DNA of 64,000 nt, taken from NCBI RefSeq assembly GCF_049059935.1, contig NZ_JBMGQR010000001.1, forward strand, positions 62,001 through 126,000. The letters are read 5' to 3'. The notes beneath the pieces are model-generated. The model saw nothing but the letters and a program-made list of their open reading frames with translations, did not search any database and had not been told where the DNA came from. The stretch is from JAURVT01 sp049059935. GTDB lineage: Bacteria > Actinomycetota > Actinomycetes > Propionibacteriales > Nocardioidaceae. A program made the position numbers and the translations under genes. Below are positions 40,567 to 48,829 of the stretch, piece after piece (the stretch's first letter is position 1; each line of letters opens with the position of its first letter).

Positions 40567-41394
40567 ATGCCGCAGACGATCCTCGACAGCCACCGCCACA
40601 TCGGCCGGCTGCCCGCGTTCGCCTTCTACGGCGGGGAGCCGATCTCGCCTGACACCACGGCTCGCGAGACCGTCGCCGACTTCATGGCCGACCTCGACCG
40701 CGAGGGCACCGACCGCGCGCTCGTCCTGCCCAACTACGGCGTGCCGGTGCCGGGCGCCGCGTTCGACCTGAACCCGCTCGCGATCGAGGCGGCCCAGGCC
40801 GACGAGCGCGTCAGCTGCGGCCTGTGGGTGTCCCCCAAGGCGTCGGACGCCGAGCTGAACGACGGGGCGCTCGCGCTGGTCGGAGAGGCCGGCGTCAAGG
40901 CGCTGAAGACCAGCTTCCTGCTCGGCGGACGGCCCACCGACCCCGACTGCGCCGAGCAGATCGACCGGATCTTCACCACCGCCGCCGAGCACGACCTCGT
41001 CGTGCACGTGCACACCTCCCCGGGCGCGGCGTCCGACGTCGACGAGGTCGGCACGCTCGTCGAGAAGTACGGCGACGAGACCAAGATCCACCTGGTGCAC
41101 CTCGGCGGCGGCATGAGCGGCCACATGAAGCTCATCGGCGGACGCCTCTTCGACTGGATCGAGGCCGGCAAGAAGGTCTACACCGACACCAGCTGGACGA
41201 TCGGCTTCGCGCCCGCCTGGCTGGTCAGCGAGATCGAGCGCCGCGGCGTCGGCCACGACCGCATCCTCTTCGCCACCGACTGCCCCTGGGGCGACTTCGA
41301 GGGCGAGCACGCACGCCTGGCGGCCGCCGCCGGCGACGGCGAGCTCGCCGACCTGTTCTTCCGCGGCAACTTCGAGTCCCTCTACGGGGCCTAG
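40567..41394 (+). CDS. amidohydrolase-2 family protein, first gene of the Nit1C-type operon
   Basis: The 275-residue metal-dependent TIM-barrel hydrolase has the expected sites: the first strand LDSHRHIG with the paired His (H9, H11), VVHVHTSPG in the middle, LVHLGGG, and the last-strand acid ATDCPWGDF. The family includes decarboxylases and amide hydrolases. An amidohydrolase is a known companion in MSMEG_0565-0572-like clusters. The GAAAC repeat lies about 22 bp before its ATG. Its exact substrate in the pathway is unknown. Confidence 0.82.
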   Translation: MPQTILDSHRHIGRLPAFAFYGGEPISPDTTARETVADFMADLDREGTDRALVLPNYGVPVPGAAFDLNPLAIEAAQADERVSCGLWVSPKASDAELNDGALALVGEAGVKALKTSFLLGGRPTDPDCAEQIDRIFTTAAEHDLVVHVHTSPGAASDVDEVGTLVEKYGDETKIHLVHLGGGMSGHMKLIGGRLFDWIEAGKKVYTDTSWTIGFAPAWLVSEIERRGVGHDRILFATDCPWGDFEGEHARLAAAAGDGELADLFFRGNFESLYGA

Positions 41395-41453
41395 CCGCGG
41401 CCCGCACCACCGCACCGCCCGTCCGCACGAACCCCCGAGACACAGGAGCACCC

Positions 41454-41975
41454 ATGGCCATCGACACCGAGCTCGCCGACAACATCGCCAAGTCCCTCGC
41501 CGAGATCCCCCACCCGTCCCTGCCCGAGGGCAGCGACCTCTACGGCAAGACCAAGCTCTTCCCCGACTACCAGGCCGAGGAGGGCGAGACCTGGTTCTCG
41601 CTCGTTCACGGCATCCCGCACGAGTCGTCGGTGAGCTTCGTGGCCGTCCTGCAGGCCACCCGTGCGCTGCGCAAGGGCTTCGAGTCGGCGCTGTACTTCT
41701 ACGGCCCCGGCACGCTGGCCTGCATCGCGACGCGAGGCTTCCCCACCACGGGCAACGCCGCGTTCCCGGGCGAGACGAACATGAACGCCTCGATCGCCAC
41801 GTTCATCGCCGAGGGGGGCACCGTCTACTGCTGCCGGTTCGGCCTGGCCCTGCACGGCTGCCGCGAGGAGGACCTGATCGAGGGCGTCATCCCGGCGCAC
41901 CCGCTCGACGTCCAGGACGCCGTCATCCACTACGCCCGCAAGGGCGCCATCATCCAGTCCAACTTCAACCTCTGA
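41454..41975 (+). CDS. MSMEG_0572/Sll0783 family nitrogen-starvation response protein
   Basis: The ATG at 41454 follows GGAG by 6 bases; the product has 173 residues (MAIDTELADNIAKSLAEIPH). It matches the Sll0783/MSMEG_0572 family in order and phrases (FVAVLQATRALRKGFESALY, ATRGFPTTGNAAFPGETNMN, YCCRFGLALHGCREEDLIEG). The role is unknown, but in cyanobacteria the homologous gene responds to nitrogen starvation. It lies at the usual place in this cluster. Confidence 0.85.
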   Translation: MAIDTELADNIAKSLAEIPHPSLPEGSDLYGKTKLFPDYQAEEGETWFSLVHGIPHESSVSFVAVLQATRALRKGFESALYFYGPGTLACIATRGFPTTGNAAFPGETNMNASIATFIAEGGTVYCCRFGLALHGCREEDLIEGVIPAHPLDVQDAVIHYARKGAIIQSNFNL

Positions 41976-41985
41976 GGCACCGGCG

Positions 41986-43080
41986 ATGACCACGCCCTGC
42001 GGAGGAACCGGCGGTGCCCCCTCACGCGCCAGCACGCGCGTGGACGTCGCCATCTCCGGCATCCGCCTGCTCGACGCACCGGTCGGCCGGCGGGCCGGGG
42101 CCGGTCCCAGCGACGACGGGCACGTGCTGCTCGACGGCGTGGGCGCCGCGATCCCGGTCAACCCGCTCAGCCCGTTCACCGTCAGCCGCGGACGACTGCT
42201 GCTCGACGGCGCCGACACCGGCCTGGGCATCGAGGCGGTGAGGCGTCCGCGCTTCTACGACCTCGTCACCGACGACGGCACGCCGTACGAGCAGATCGCG
42301 CGGCTGCACTCCTCGAACGTGCTCGCCACCACGGTCGTGCAGACCTGCGTCCGCTACGACGAGTCCGAGCGCTGCCGCTTCTGCGCCATCGAGGAGTCGC
42401 TGCGCCAGGGCTCGACCGTGGCCGTCAAGTCGCCGGCGCAGGTCGCCGAGGTGGCCCGGGCGGCCCACGACCTCGACGGCATCACCCAGATGGTGATGAC
42501 GACGGGGACCTCCAACGGCCGCGACCGCGGCGCCACCCACCTCGCCCGGTGCGTGCGCGCCGTCCGCGCGGTGCTGCCCGACCTGCCGATCCAGGTGCAG
42601 TGCGAGCCACCCGCCGACCTGCGCACCATCACCGACCTCCACGACGCCGGCGCCCGCGCCATCGGCATCCACGTCGAGTCGATGGACGAGGACGTCCGCC
42701 GCCGGTGGATGCCGGGCAAGTCCACCGTGCCGCTGGACGAGTACCGCGCGGCCTGGCGCGAGGCCGTCCGCGTCTTCGGGTGGAACCAGGTCTCGACCTA
42801 CCTGCTCGTCGGCCTCGGCGAGCGTCCCGACGACCTCGTCGCCGGCGCCCAGGAGCTGATCGACATGGGTGTCTACCCGTTCGTGGTGCCGTTCCGGCCG
42901 CTGGCCGGGACGCTCGCCACCGACGTCGACCAGGTGACCGCCCCCGACGCCGCGGTGCTGCGCGACGTCACCGAGCGCGTCGCCGCGTCGCTCCGTGCGG
43001 CGGGCATGCACGGCGCCGGCCAGGCCGCGGGCTGCGCGGCCTGCGGCGCCTGCAGCGCACTGCAGAGCGAAGGAGCCTGA
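41986..43080 (+). CDS. MSMEG_0568 family radical SAM protein
   Basis: The 364-residue protein has an iron-sulfur Cys set C121, C130 and C133 in the order CX8CX2C (TCVRYDESERCRFCAIEE), wider than the CX3CX2C of most radical SAM enzymes. The barrel follows with MVMTTGTSNGRD and IGIHVESMDEDVRRRWMPGK. A C-terminal cluster of three Cys (AGCAACGACSAL) may hold a second cluster. This family is a fixed part of Nit1C operons, but its reaction is not established. It is followed after 1 bp by the fusion gene. Confidence 0.85.
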   Translation: MTTPCGGTGGAPSRASTRVDVAISGIRLLDAPVGRRAGAGPSDDGHVLLDGVGAAIPVNPLSPFTVSRGRLLLDGADTGLGIEAVRRPRFYDLVTDDGTPYEQIARLHSSNVLATTVVQTCVRYDESERCRFCAIEESLRQGSTVAVKSPAQVAEVARAAHDLDGITQMVMTTGTSNGRDRGATHLARCVRAVRAVLPDLPIQVQCEPPADLRTITDLHDAGARAIGIHVESMDEDVRRRWMPGKSTVPLDEYRAAWREAVRVFGWNQVSTYLLVGLGERPDDLVAGAQELIDMGVYPFVVPFRPLAGTLATDVDQVTAPDAAVLRDVTERVAASLRAAGMHGAGQAAGCAACGACSALQSEGA

Positions 43081-43081
43081 C

Positions 43082-44497
43082 GTGACCGTGGACACCGACC
43101 TGCTCGGCATCCTCACCGGCCCGGCCGTCCGCGCCAGCCCGGCCGCCTTCCGGATCGAGCAGGCCGCGACCACCGCCGAGCTCGACGCCTACCGCTCGCT
43201 GCGGCACGACGTCTTCGTCGCCGAGCAGGGTCTGTTCGCCGGCTCGGACCACGACGACGTCGACGACGACCCGCGCACGGTGGTGCTGCTCGCCGTCTCC
43301 CCCGACGGCGAGGTGATCGGTGGCGTCCGGCTCGCCCCGCAGGGCCAGGGACGCGACCTCGGCTGGTGGGCCGGCAGCCGTCTGGTGGTCGCCGCCGGCG
43401 CCCGCCGCGGCCCGTCGGTCGGCCCCGCCCTGGTGCGGGCCGCGTGCGCCCGCGCCGAGACCGAGGGCGTGCTGCGCTTCGACGCCTGCGTGCAGTCCGC
43501 GAACGAGACGATGTTCGCCCGGCTGGGCTGGGAGCGTCGCCACGACACCTCCCTGCACGGCGCACCCCACGTCGAGATGACGTGGCCCGTCGACCGTGTC
43601 GCGCGGCTGGTGGCGCAGACCAAGGCCGAGCTCGGCCTGGTGCTCTCCTCGATGCCCACCGGCTGGCTCGGTGGCGAGGGCTTCGTCGGCGACGACGGCG
43701 CCCCCGTCCCCGGCTCGGACCTGATCGCCGCCTGCGACGCGATCCTGCCGTCGATGGTCGAGCGCGACCCCGAGTGGGCCGGCTGGTGCTCCGTGCTCGT
43801 CAACGTCAACGACCTCAGCGCCATGGGCGCCACGCCCGTCGCGCTCCTCGACAGCGTGGGCGCCCGCGACGCCTCGTTCGCGCGCCGCGTGCTCTCCGGT
43901 GTCCGTGACGCCAGCCAGGCGTGGGGCGTCCCGGTCGTCGGCGGCCACACCCAGCTCGGCGTGCCCGCGTCGCTCAGCGTCACCGCGCTCGGTCGCACCG
44001 ACCACCCCGTCCGTGGCGGGGGCGGCCGGGCCGGCCAGCACCTGCGCGTCACCGCCGACCTCGGCGGCGACTGGCGCCCCGGGTACGGCGGCCAGCAGTG
44101 GGACTCGACGTCGTCGCGCACCGGCGCCGAGCTGCGCCACCTCGCGGGCCACGTCGCCCGCCTGCGTCCGAGCGCCGCCAAGGACGCGTCCATGGCCGGC
44201 ATCGTCGGCACCACCGGGATGCTGGCCGAGGCCAGCGGGTGCGGCGCCGTGGTCGACGTCGCCGACGTGCCCGCGCCCGACACCGCCCGCCTCGGCGACT
44301 GGCTCACCTGCTTCCCCGGCTTCGCCATGATCACCGCGCACGACAGCACCGACGTCTCGGGACCCACCACCGACCCACGTGTCCACAGCCGCGCCTGCGG
44401 CCGCCTGACCGACGAGCCGGGCGTCCGGCTGCGCTGGCCCGACGGGCACACCACCACCGCGGTGCCCGGCACCGTCACAGGAATGGGGACCTCATGA
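43082..44497 (+). CDS. fusion of GNAT (MSMEG_0567-like) and AIR synthase-like (Sll0787) domains
   Basis: The GTG at 43082 follows GGAG by 8 bases; the product has 471 residues. Residues about 20-165 are a GNAT domain (LDAYRSLRHDVFVAEQGLFA, FDACVQSANETMFARLGWER). Residues about 180-471 resemble AIR synthase/PurM, with the phrases CSVLVNVNDLSAMGATPVAL, VPVVGGHTQLGVP and DASMAGIVGTTGMLAEASGC. In many genomes the two parts are separate genes of the Nit1C cluster. It overlaps the nitrilase gene by 4 bases (ATGA). Confidence 0.85.
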   Translation: MTVDTDLLGILTGPAVRASPAAFRIEQAATTAELDAYRSLRHDVFVAEQGLFAGSDHDDVDDDPRTVVLLAVSPDGEVIGGVRLAPQGQGRDLGWWAGSRLVVAAGARRGPSVGPALVRAACARAETEGVLRFDACVQSANETMFARLGWERRHDTSLHGAPHVEMTWPVDRVARLVAQTKAELGLVLSSMPTGWLGGEGFVGDDGAPVPGSDLIAACDAILPSMVERDPEWAGWCSVLVNVNDLSAMGATPVALLDSVGARDASFARRVLSGVRDASQAWGVPVVGGHTQLGVPASLSVTALGRTDHPVRGGGGRAGQHLRVTADLGGDWRPGYGGQQWDSTSSRTGAELRHLAGHVARLRPSAAKDASMAGIVGTTGMLAEASGCGAVVDVADVPAPDTARLGDWLTCFPGFAMITAHDSTDVSGPTTDPRVHSRACGRLTDEPGVRLRWPDGHTTTAVPGTVTGMGTS

Positions 44498-45345
44498 CCA
44501 CCACCACGCTCGCGGCCGTCGCCGCGAACTTCGGGCGCGACCTCGACCAGGACCTGGCCCAGGTCTCCGCTCTCGCCGACGACGCGCGCGCCCGCGGCGT
44601 CGACCTCCTCGCCCTGCCCGAGGCGTGCCTCGGCGGCTACCTGTCCTCGCTCGGCGAGGGCGCGGACGGCCCCGACTCGCTGCCGCCCGTCGTCGAGCTC
44701 GACGGCCCGGTGATGCGACGCGTCGCCGCCGTCGCCGGCGACATGACGCTGGTCGTCGGCTTCTGCGAGTCCGACGGCACCACCCGCTACAACAGCGCGG
44801 CCGCCGTCACCGGCTCCGGCGTGATCGGCGTGCACCGCAAGGTCCACCAGCCGCTGGGCGAGAACCTGTACTACGGGCAGGGCGAGACGTTCGAGGCGTT
44901 CGACACTCCGGCGGGCCGGGTCGGCATGCTGATCTGCTACGACAAGGCGTTCCCGGAGGCGGCCCGCTCGCTGGCCCTCGACGGCGCCGAGGTGGTCGCG
45001 TGCATCTCGGCGTGGCCGGCGTCGCGCACGGCGGGCGCCGGCTCCATCGACGACGACCGCTGGACCAAGCGGTTCAACCTGTTCGACCAGGCCCGCGCGC
45101 TGGAGAACCAGATCGTCTGGGTCGCGTCCAACCAGTCCGGGACGTTCGGCTCGCTGCGCTTCGTCTGCAACGCCAAGGTGGTGGGGCCGGGCGGCGACGT
45201 GCTCGACACGACCGGCCCGCGCGGCGGCATGGCCGTGGCCGGGGTCGACCTCGCCGACACCCTCGGCACCGCACGCCGCTCGATGTTCCACCTGCGCGAC
45301 CGTCGCCCCGCCACCTACCCCGCGCTCGAGGTGGCCCATGCCTGA
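44494..45345 (+). CDS. nitrilase Nit1-type, carbon-nitrogen hydrolase
   Basis: This 283-residue enzyme has the nitrilase triad E43 (LPEACLGGY), K116 (HRKVHQPLGE) and C148 (ICYDKAFPE), so it should be active. Nitrilases of this cluster type (Nit1C) hydrolyse nitriles or cyanide-derived compounds to release ammonia. It is central in the operon, between the GNAT-AIR synthase fusion and the small MSMEG_0570-like gene, overlapping both. The second nitrilase gene 1.5 kb further on is a close paralogue that has lost key residues. Confidence 0.87.
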   Translation: MTTTTLAAVAANFGRDLDQDLAQVSALADDARARGVDLLALPEACLGGYLSSLGEGADGPDSLPPVVELDGPVMRRVAAVAGDMTLVVGFCESDGTTRYNSAAAVTGSGVIGVHRKVHQPLGENLYYGQGETFEAFDTPAGRVGMLICYDKAFPEAARSLALDGAEVVACISAWPASRTAGAGSIDDDRWTKRFNLFDQARALENQIVWVASNQSGTFGSLRFVCNAKVVGPGGDVLDTTGPRGGMAVAGVDLADTLGTARRSMFHLRDRRPATYPALEVAHA

Positions 45346-45634
45346 GATGACCGTGACCGTCCGCTGGCCCGACGGCACCCAGGACGACTGCTACTCCCCC
45401 TCCCTGGTGATGCACGACCACCTCACCGAGGGCACCACCTACACCGTCGCCGAGTTCGCCGACCGCGCCGTCGCCGCGCTGTCGGAGGCGAGCGCCCGCG
45501 TGCAGGCGAAGTTCGGGTTCGCCTGCACGTCCGCCGCGGCCACCGCAGCCAAGATCACCGACGCCGCCGAGCGCTACCGAGCCGACGACCCGGTGCACGT
45601 GGTCGCGATGCATCCCGACCTGGGGGACGCGTGA
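45338..45634 (+). CDS. MSMEG_0570 family nitrogen-starvation response protein
   Basis: The 98-residue protein opens MTVTVRWPDGTQDDCYSPSL and continues with YTVAEFADRAVAALSEASAR and KFGFACTSAAATAAKI, the conserved layout of this small family in Nit1C clusters. The N-terminal part looks like a small beta-sheet. The function is unknown; it may be an accessory or binding protein. It overlaps the nitrilase gene by 8 bases and the oxidoreductase gene by 4. Confidence 0.85.
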   Translation: MPEMTVTVRWPDGTQDDCYSPSLVMHDHLTEGTTYTVAEFADRAVAALSEASARVQAKFGFACTSAAATAAKITDAAERYRADDPVHVVAMHPDLGDA

Positions 45635-46914
45635 CGGGCGCCGAGCGGACGGGCACCGTCGTGGTCGGTGGCGGCCAGGCCGGGCTGTCGGTCAGCCGGC
45701 ACCTGGTCGAGCACGGCGTCGACCACGTGGTGCTCGAGGCCGAGACACCGACGCACGAGTGGTCCGACAGCCGCTGGGACAACTTCACGCTCGTCACCCC
45801 GAACTGGCACTGCCGTCTGCCCGGCTACGTCTACGAGGGGCCAGATCCCGACGGCTTCATGACGCGCGAGGAGGTGGTCGCCTGGCTCGCGGGGTTCGTG
45901 GCGTCGTTCGAGGCGCCGGTCCGCACCCACACCCGCGTCACCGAGGTGCGCGAGCGCGACGGCGGCGGGTTCCTCGTCGTCACCGAGGGGCCGGACGGCC
46001 GCCACGAGATCGAGGCCGACGACGTGGTCGTCGCCACCGGCGGCTACCACCGGCCGATCGTCCCGCCGTACGCGCAGGCGCTCGACCCGTCCGTCGCACA
46101 GATCCACTCCCAGGACTACCGCAACGCCGCCCAGCTGCCCGACGGCGGCGTGCTCGTCGTCGGCACCGGCCAGTCCGGTGCCCAGATCGCCGAGGACCTG
46201 CACCTCGAGGGACGCGACGTGCACCTCGCGCTCGGCAGCGCGCCCCGCGTCGCCCGGTCCTACCGCGGCCGCGACTCGATGACGTGGCTCGCCGACATGG
46301 GCCTGTACGACACCGCGGTGCAGCAGTACCCCGGCGGCCTCGCGGCGCGCGAGAAGACCAACCACTACGTCACCGGACGCGACGGCGGCCGCGACATCGA
46401 CCTGCGTCAGTTCGCCGCCGAGGGCATGCACCTCTACGGCTCGCTCGTCACCGGACGCGGCACCGAGCTCGAGCTGGCGCCCACGCTGGCGCGATCGCTC
46501 GACGCCGCCGACGACGTCTACCGCTCGATCTGCCGCGACATCGACCGCTTCATCGAGCGCGAGGGCATCGACGCACCCGCCCAGGACGTCTACGCGCCCG
46601 GCTGGGCGCCCGAGACCGAGCCCACGTCGCTCGACCTCGCCGCCGCCGGCGTCACCTCGATCGTCTGGGCGATCGGCTACCGGCCCGACTACTCCTGGGT
46701 ACGGGTGGGCGTCTTCGACGGCACGGGCCGCCCGACGCACACCCGCGGCGTCACCGGCGTGCCCGGCCTCTACTTCGTGGGCCTGCCGTGGATGCACACC
46801 TGGGGCTCGGGGCGGTTCCTCGGCGTGGCCGCGGACGCCGAGCACGTCGCGTCCTGCATCCTCGGCACCGTCCGCAGCACGACGTCCGGGACCGCGGCCG
46901 TCGGCGAGCGGTGA
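45631..46914 (+). CDS. MSMEG_0569 family flavin-dependent oxidoreductase
   Basis: The 427-residue enzyme has two nucleotide-binding loops, VVVGGGQAGLSVSRHL near residue 10 for FAD and VLVVGTGQSGAQIAEDL near residue 175 for NAD(P)H, the layout of flavin monooxygenases of the BVMO/TrkA type. A phrase DNFTLVTPNWHCRLPGY lies near residue 50. It is a regular member of this cluster and would oxidise a small nitrogen compound. It overlaps both flanking genes. Confidence 0.86.
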   Translation: MTGAERTGTVVVGGGQAGLSVSRHLVEHGVDHVVLEAETPTHEWSDSRWDNFTLVTPNWHCRLPGYVYEGPDPDGFMTREEVVAWLAGFVASFEAPVRTHTRVTEVRERDGGGFLVVTEGPDGRHEIEADDVVVATGGYHRPIVPPYAQALDPSVAQIHSQDYRNAAQLPDGGVLVVGTGQSGAQIAEDLHLEGRDVHLALGSAPRVARSYRGRDSMTWLADMGLYDTAVQQYPGGLAAREKTNHYVTGRDGGRDIDLRQFAAEGMHLYGSLVTGRGTELELAPTLARSLDAADDVYRSICRDIDRFIEREGIDAPAQDVYAPGWAPETEPTSLDLAAAGVTSIVWAIGYRPDYSWVRVGVFDGTGRPTHTRGVTGVPGLYFVGLPWMHTWGSGRFLGVAADAEHVASCILGTVRSTTSGTAAVGER

Positions 46915-47750
46915 GGATCGGGGCGGTCGCCGCGCACTTCGGACGCGACCTCGACCACGCCTGCGAGAAGATCGCCCGCATCGTGTCCGACGCCCGCGGC
47001 GAGCGTCTCGACGTCCTGGTGCTCCCCCACGCCACGCTCGGCGGCTACCTGACGAACCTGCGTCAGCCCGACCCGTCGCAGATGCCGCCCGCGCTCGACG
47101 AGGACTCGCCCCCGGTGCGGCAGGTGGTCTCCCTGGCCGGCGACATGGTGGTGTGCCTGGGGTACACCGAGGCCGGTCCGCGGGGGCGTCCGTACAACTC
47201 GGCGCTCTGCGTCACCGGCGACGGCGTCCTCGGCCGGCACCGCAAGGTGCACCAGCCCGACGGCGAGTCGCGCGCGTACGACGCCGGCGACACCGTCGCG
47301 GCGTTCGAGACGCCCGTCGGGACGATGGGCATGCTCATCGACTACGACAAGTCGTTCCCCGAGGCGGCTCGGTCGCTCGCGCTGGACGGGGCCGAGCTGG
47401 TCGCCTGCCTGTCCGCGTGGCCGGCGAGCGTGACCGACCGCGCGGAGACGATGTCCAACGACCGGCAGTCGCGCCTGTTCGACCTCTACGACAGCGCCCG
47501 CGCCGCGGAGAACCAGGTGGTGTGGGTGTCGTCGAACCAGACCGGTGTGATGGGCGACCTGCGGTTCCTCGGCCAGGCCAAGGTGGTCGGGCCGGGCGGT
47601 GACGTGCTGGCCAAGACCTGGGCCAAGGGCGCGATGGCGGTCGCGGAGGTCGACGTCGCGCACGAGGTGGCGCGGTCGCGGCGCGTGCTGCACCACCTGC
47701 GCGAGCGGCGACCGTCGGCGTACCCGGGACTGCGGGGGCACGACGCATGA
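46911..47750 (+). CDS. nitrilase paralogue with lost catalytic residues (likely pseudoenzyme)
   Basis: The GTG at 46911 overlaps the previous stop codon; the product has 279 residues. It aligns end to end with the active nitrilase upstream, but the Glu of LPEACLGGY is His40 (LPHATLGGY) and the Cys of ICYDKAFPE is Asp144 (LIDYDKSFPE); only the Lys (K112, HRKVHQPDGE) remains. Without Glu and Cys it should not hydrolyse nitriles. It keeps the fold and is tightly coupled to the neighbouring genes, so it could be a structural partner in a mixed nitrilase oligomer or have a new binding role. Confidence 0.85.
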   Translation: MRIGAVAAHFGRDLDHACEKIARIVSDARGERLDVLVLPHATLGGYLTNLRQPDPSQMPPALDEDSPPVRQVVSLAGDMVVCLGYTEAGPRGRPYNSALCVTGDGVLGRHRKVHQPDGESRAYDAGDTVAAFETPVGTMGMLIDYDKSFPEAARSLALDGAELVACLSAWPASVTDRAETMSNDRQSRLFDLYDSARAAENQVVWVSSNQTGVMGDLRFLGQAKVVGPGGDVLAKTWAKGAMAVAEVDVAHEVARSRRVLHHLRERRPSAYPGLRGHDA

Positions 47751-48829
47751 GGATCGCGCTGCTCACCTACTCCACCAAGCCTCGCGGCGGCGTGGTGCAC
47801 ACGCTCGCGCTCGCCGAGGCGCTGGCGCGGGCGGGCCACGACGTCGACGTATGGACGCTCGGCCGCGGCGGCGACACGACCTTCTTCCGCCGCGTCGACC
47901 CCGCGGTCGTCGTCCACGCGGTACCCCTGCCCGACGTGGACGGCGAGGGCGTCGGGCCGCGGATCCTGCGCTCGATCGCGGTCCTGCGCGAGGCGTTCGA
48001 CCCGCGCGCCTACGACATCGTGCATGCCCAGGACTGCATCAGCGCCAACGCCGCGCTCCCCTGCCTGCGCACCGTGCACCACCTCGACGTGTTCACCACC
48101 CCCGAGCTCGCCGCCTGCCACGACCGCGCGGTGCGTGAGCCGGCCGGGCTCGTCTGCGTCTCGGCCTCGGTGGCTGCCGAGGTCCGCGACGGGTGGGGGC
48201 GCGAGGCCACGGTCATCCCCAACGGCGTGGACGCCGGACGGTTCACGGCAGCCGCCTCGCCCGGCGCCACCGGCGCCCGCGCCCGCTGGACCGACGAGCT
48301 CGGACGCTACGTCCTCGCCCTCGGTGGCATCGAGCCGCGCAAGGGCACGCTCGACCTGCTCGAGGCGTACGCGCTGCTGCGTGAGGACCACCCCGACGTC
48401 CGTCTGGTGCTGGCCGGCGGGGAGACGCTGTTCGACTACCGCGAGTACCGGGCGACGTTCGACCGGCGCGTCACCGAGCTCGGCGTCGAGCCGGTGATGC
48501 TCGGGGTGGTGGACGACGACGACGTGCCGTCGCTCGTGGCAGCGGCGTCGGCGATGGGGTTCGTGTCGACCAAGGAGGGCTTCGGCCTCGCGGCGATGGA
48601 GTCGCTGGCCGCCGGCGTGCCCGTGGTGACGCGCGACCTGCCGGTGCTGCGGGAGGTGTTCGGCGACGCCGTCGCCTACGGCACCGAGCCCGCGGGGTTC
48701 GCCGCCGCGCTCGAGCGGGTGCTCACCGCGCCGCCCGACCCGGTCGCCGGCGTCGCACTGGCCTGCTCCTACACCTGGGACGCCGCCGCGGCACGCCACC
48801 TGGAGCTGTATCGGCGCCACCTGGCATGA
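47747..48829 (+). CDS. MSMEG_0565 family glycosyltransferase
   Basis: The 360-residue GT-B enzyme of family 4 starts MRIALLTYSTKPRGGVVHTL. A typical donor-site segment reads STKEGFGLAAMESLAAGVPV and the acceptor half has VVVHAVPLPDVDGEG. A glycosyltransferase is the last regular gene of Nit1C clusters, although its product is unknown. It overlaps the pseudoenzyme gene and the ligase gene by 4 bases each. Confidence 0.87.
   Translation: MRIALLTYSTKPRGGVVHTLALAEALARAGHDVDVWTLGRGGDTTFFRRVDPAVVVHAVPLPDVDGEGVGPRILRSIAVLREAFDPRAYDIVHAQDCISANAALPCLRTVHHLDVFTTPELAACHDRAVREPAGLVCVSASVAAEVRDGWGREATVIPNGVDAGRFTAAASPGATGARARWTDELGRYVLALGGIEPRKGTLDLLEAYALLREDHPDVRLVLAGGETLFDYREYRATFDRRVTELGVEPVMLGVVDDDDVPSLVAAASAMGFVSTKEGFGLAAMESLAAGVPVVTRDLPVLREVFGDAVAYGTEPAGFAAALERVLTAPPDPVAGVALACSYTWDAAAARHLELYRRHLA

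Noticed and set aside
46911..47750. Second nitrilase as a sequencing error version of the first
   Set aside because: It differs along its whole length while keeping an intact frame and coupling, so it is a diverged paralogue.
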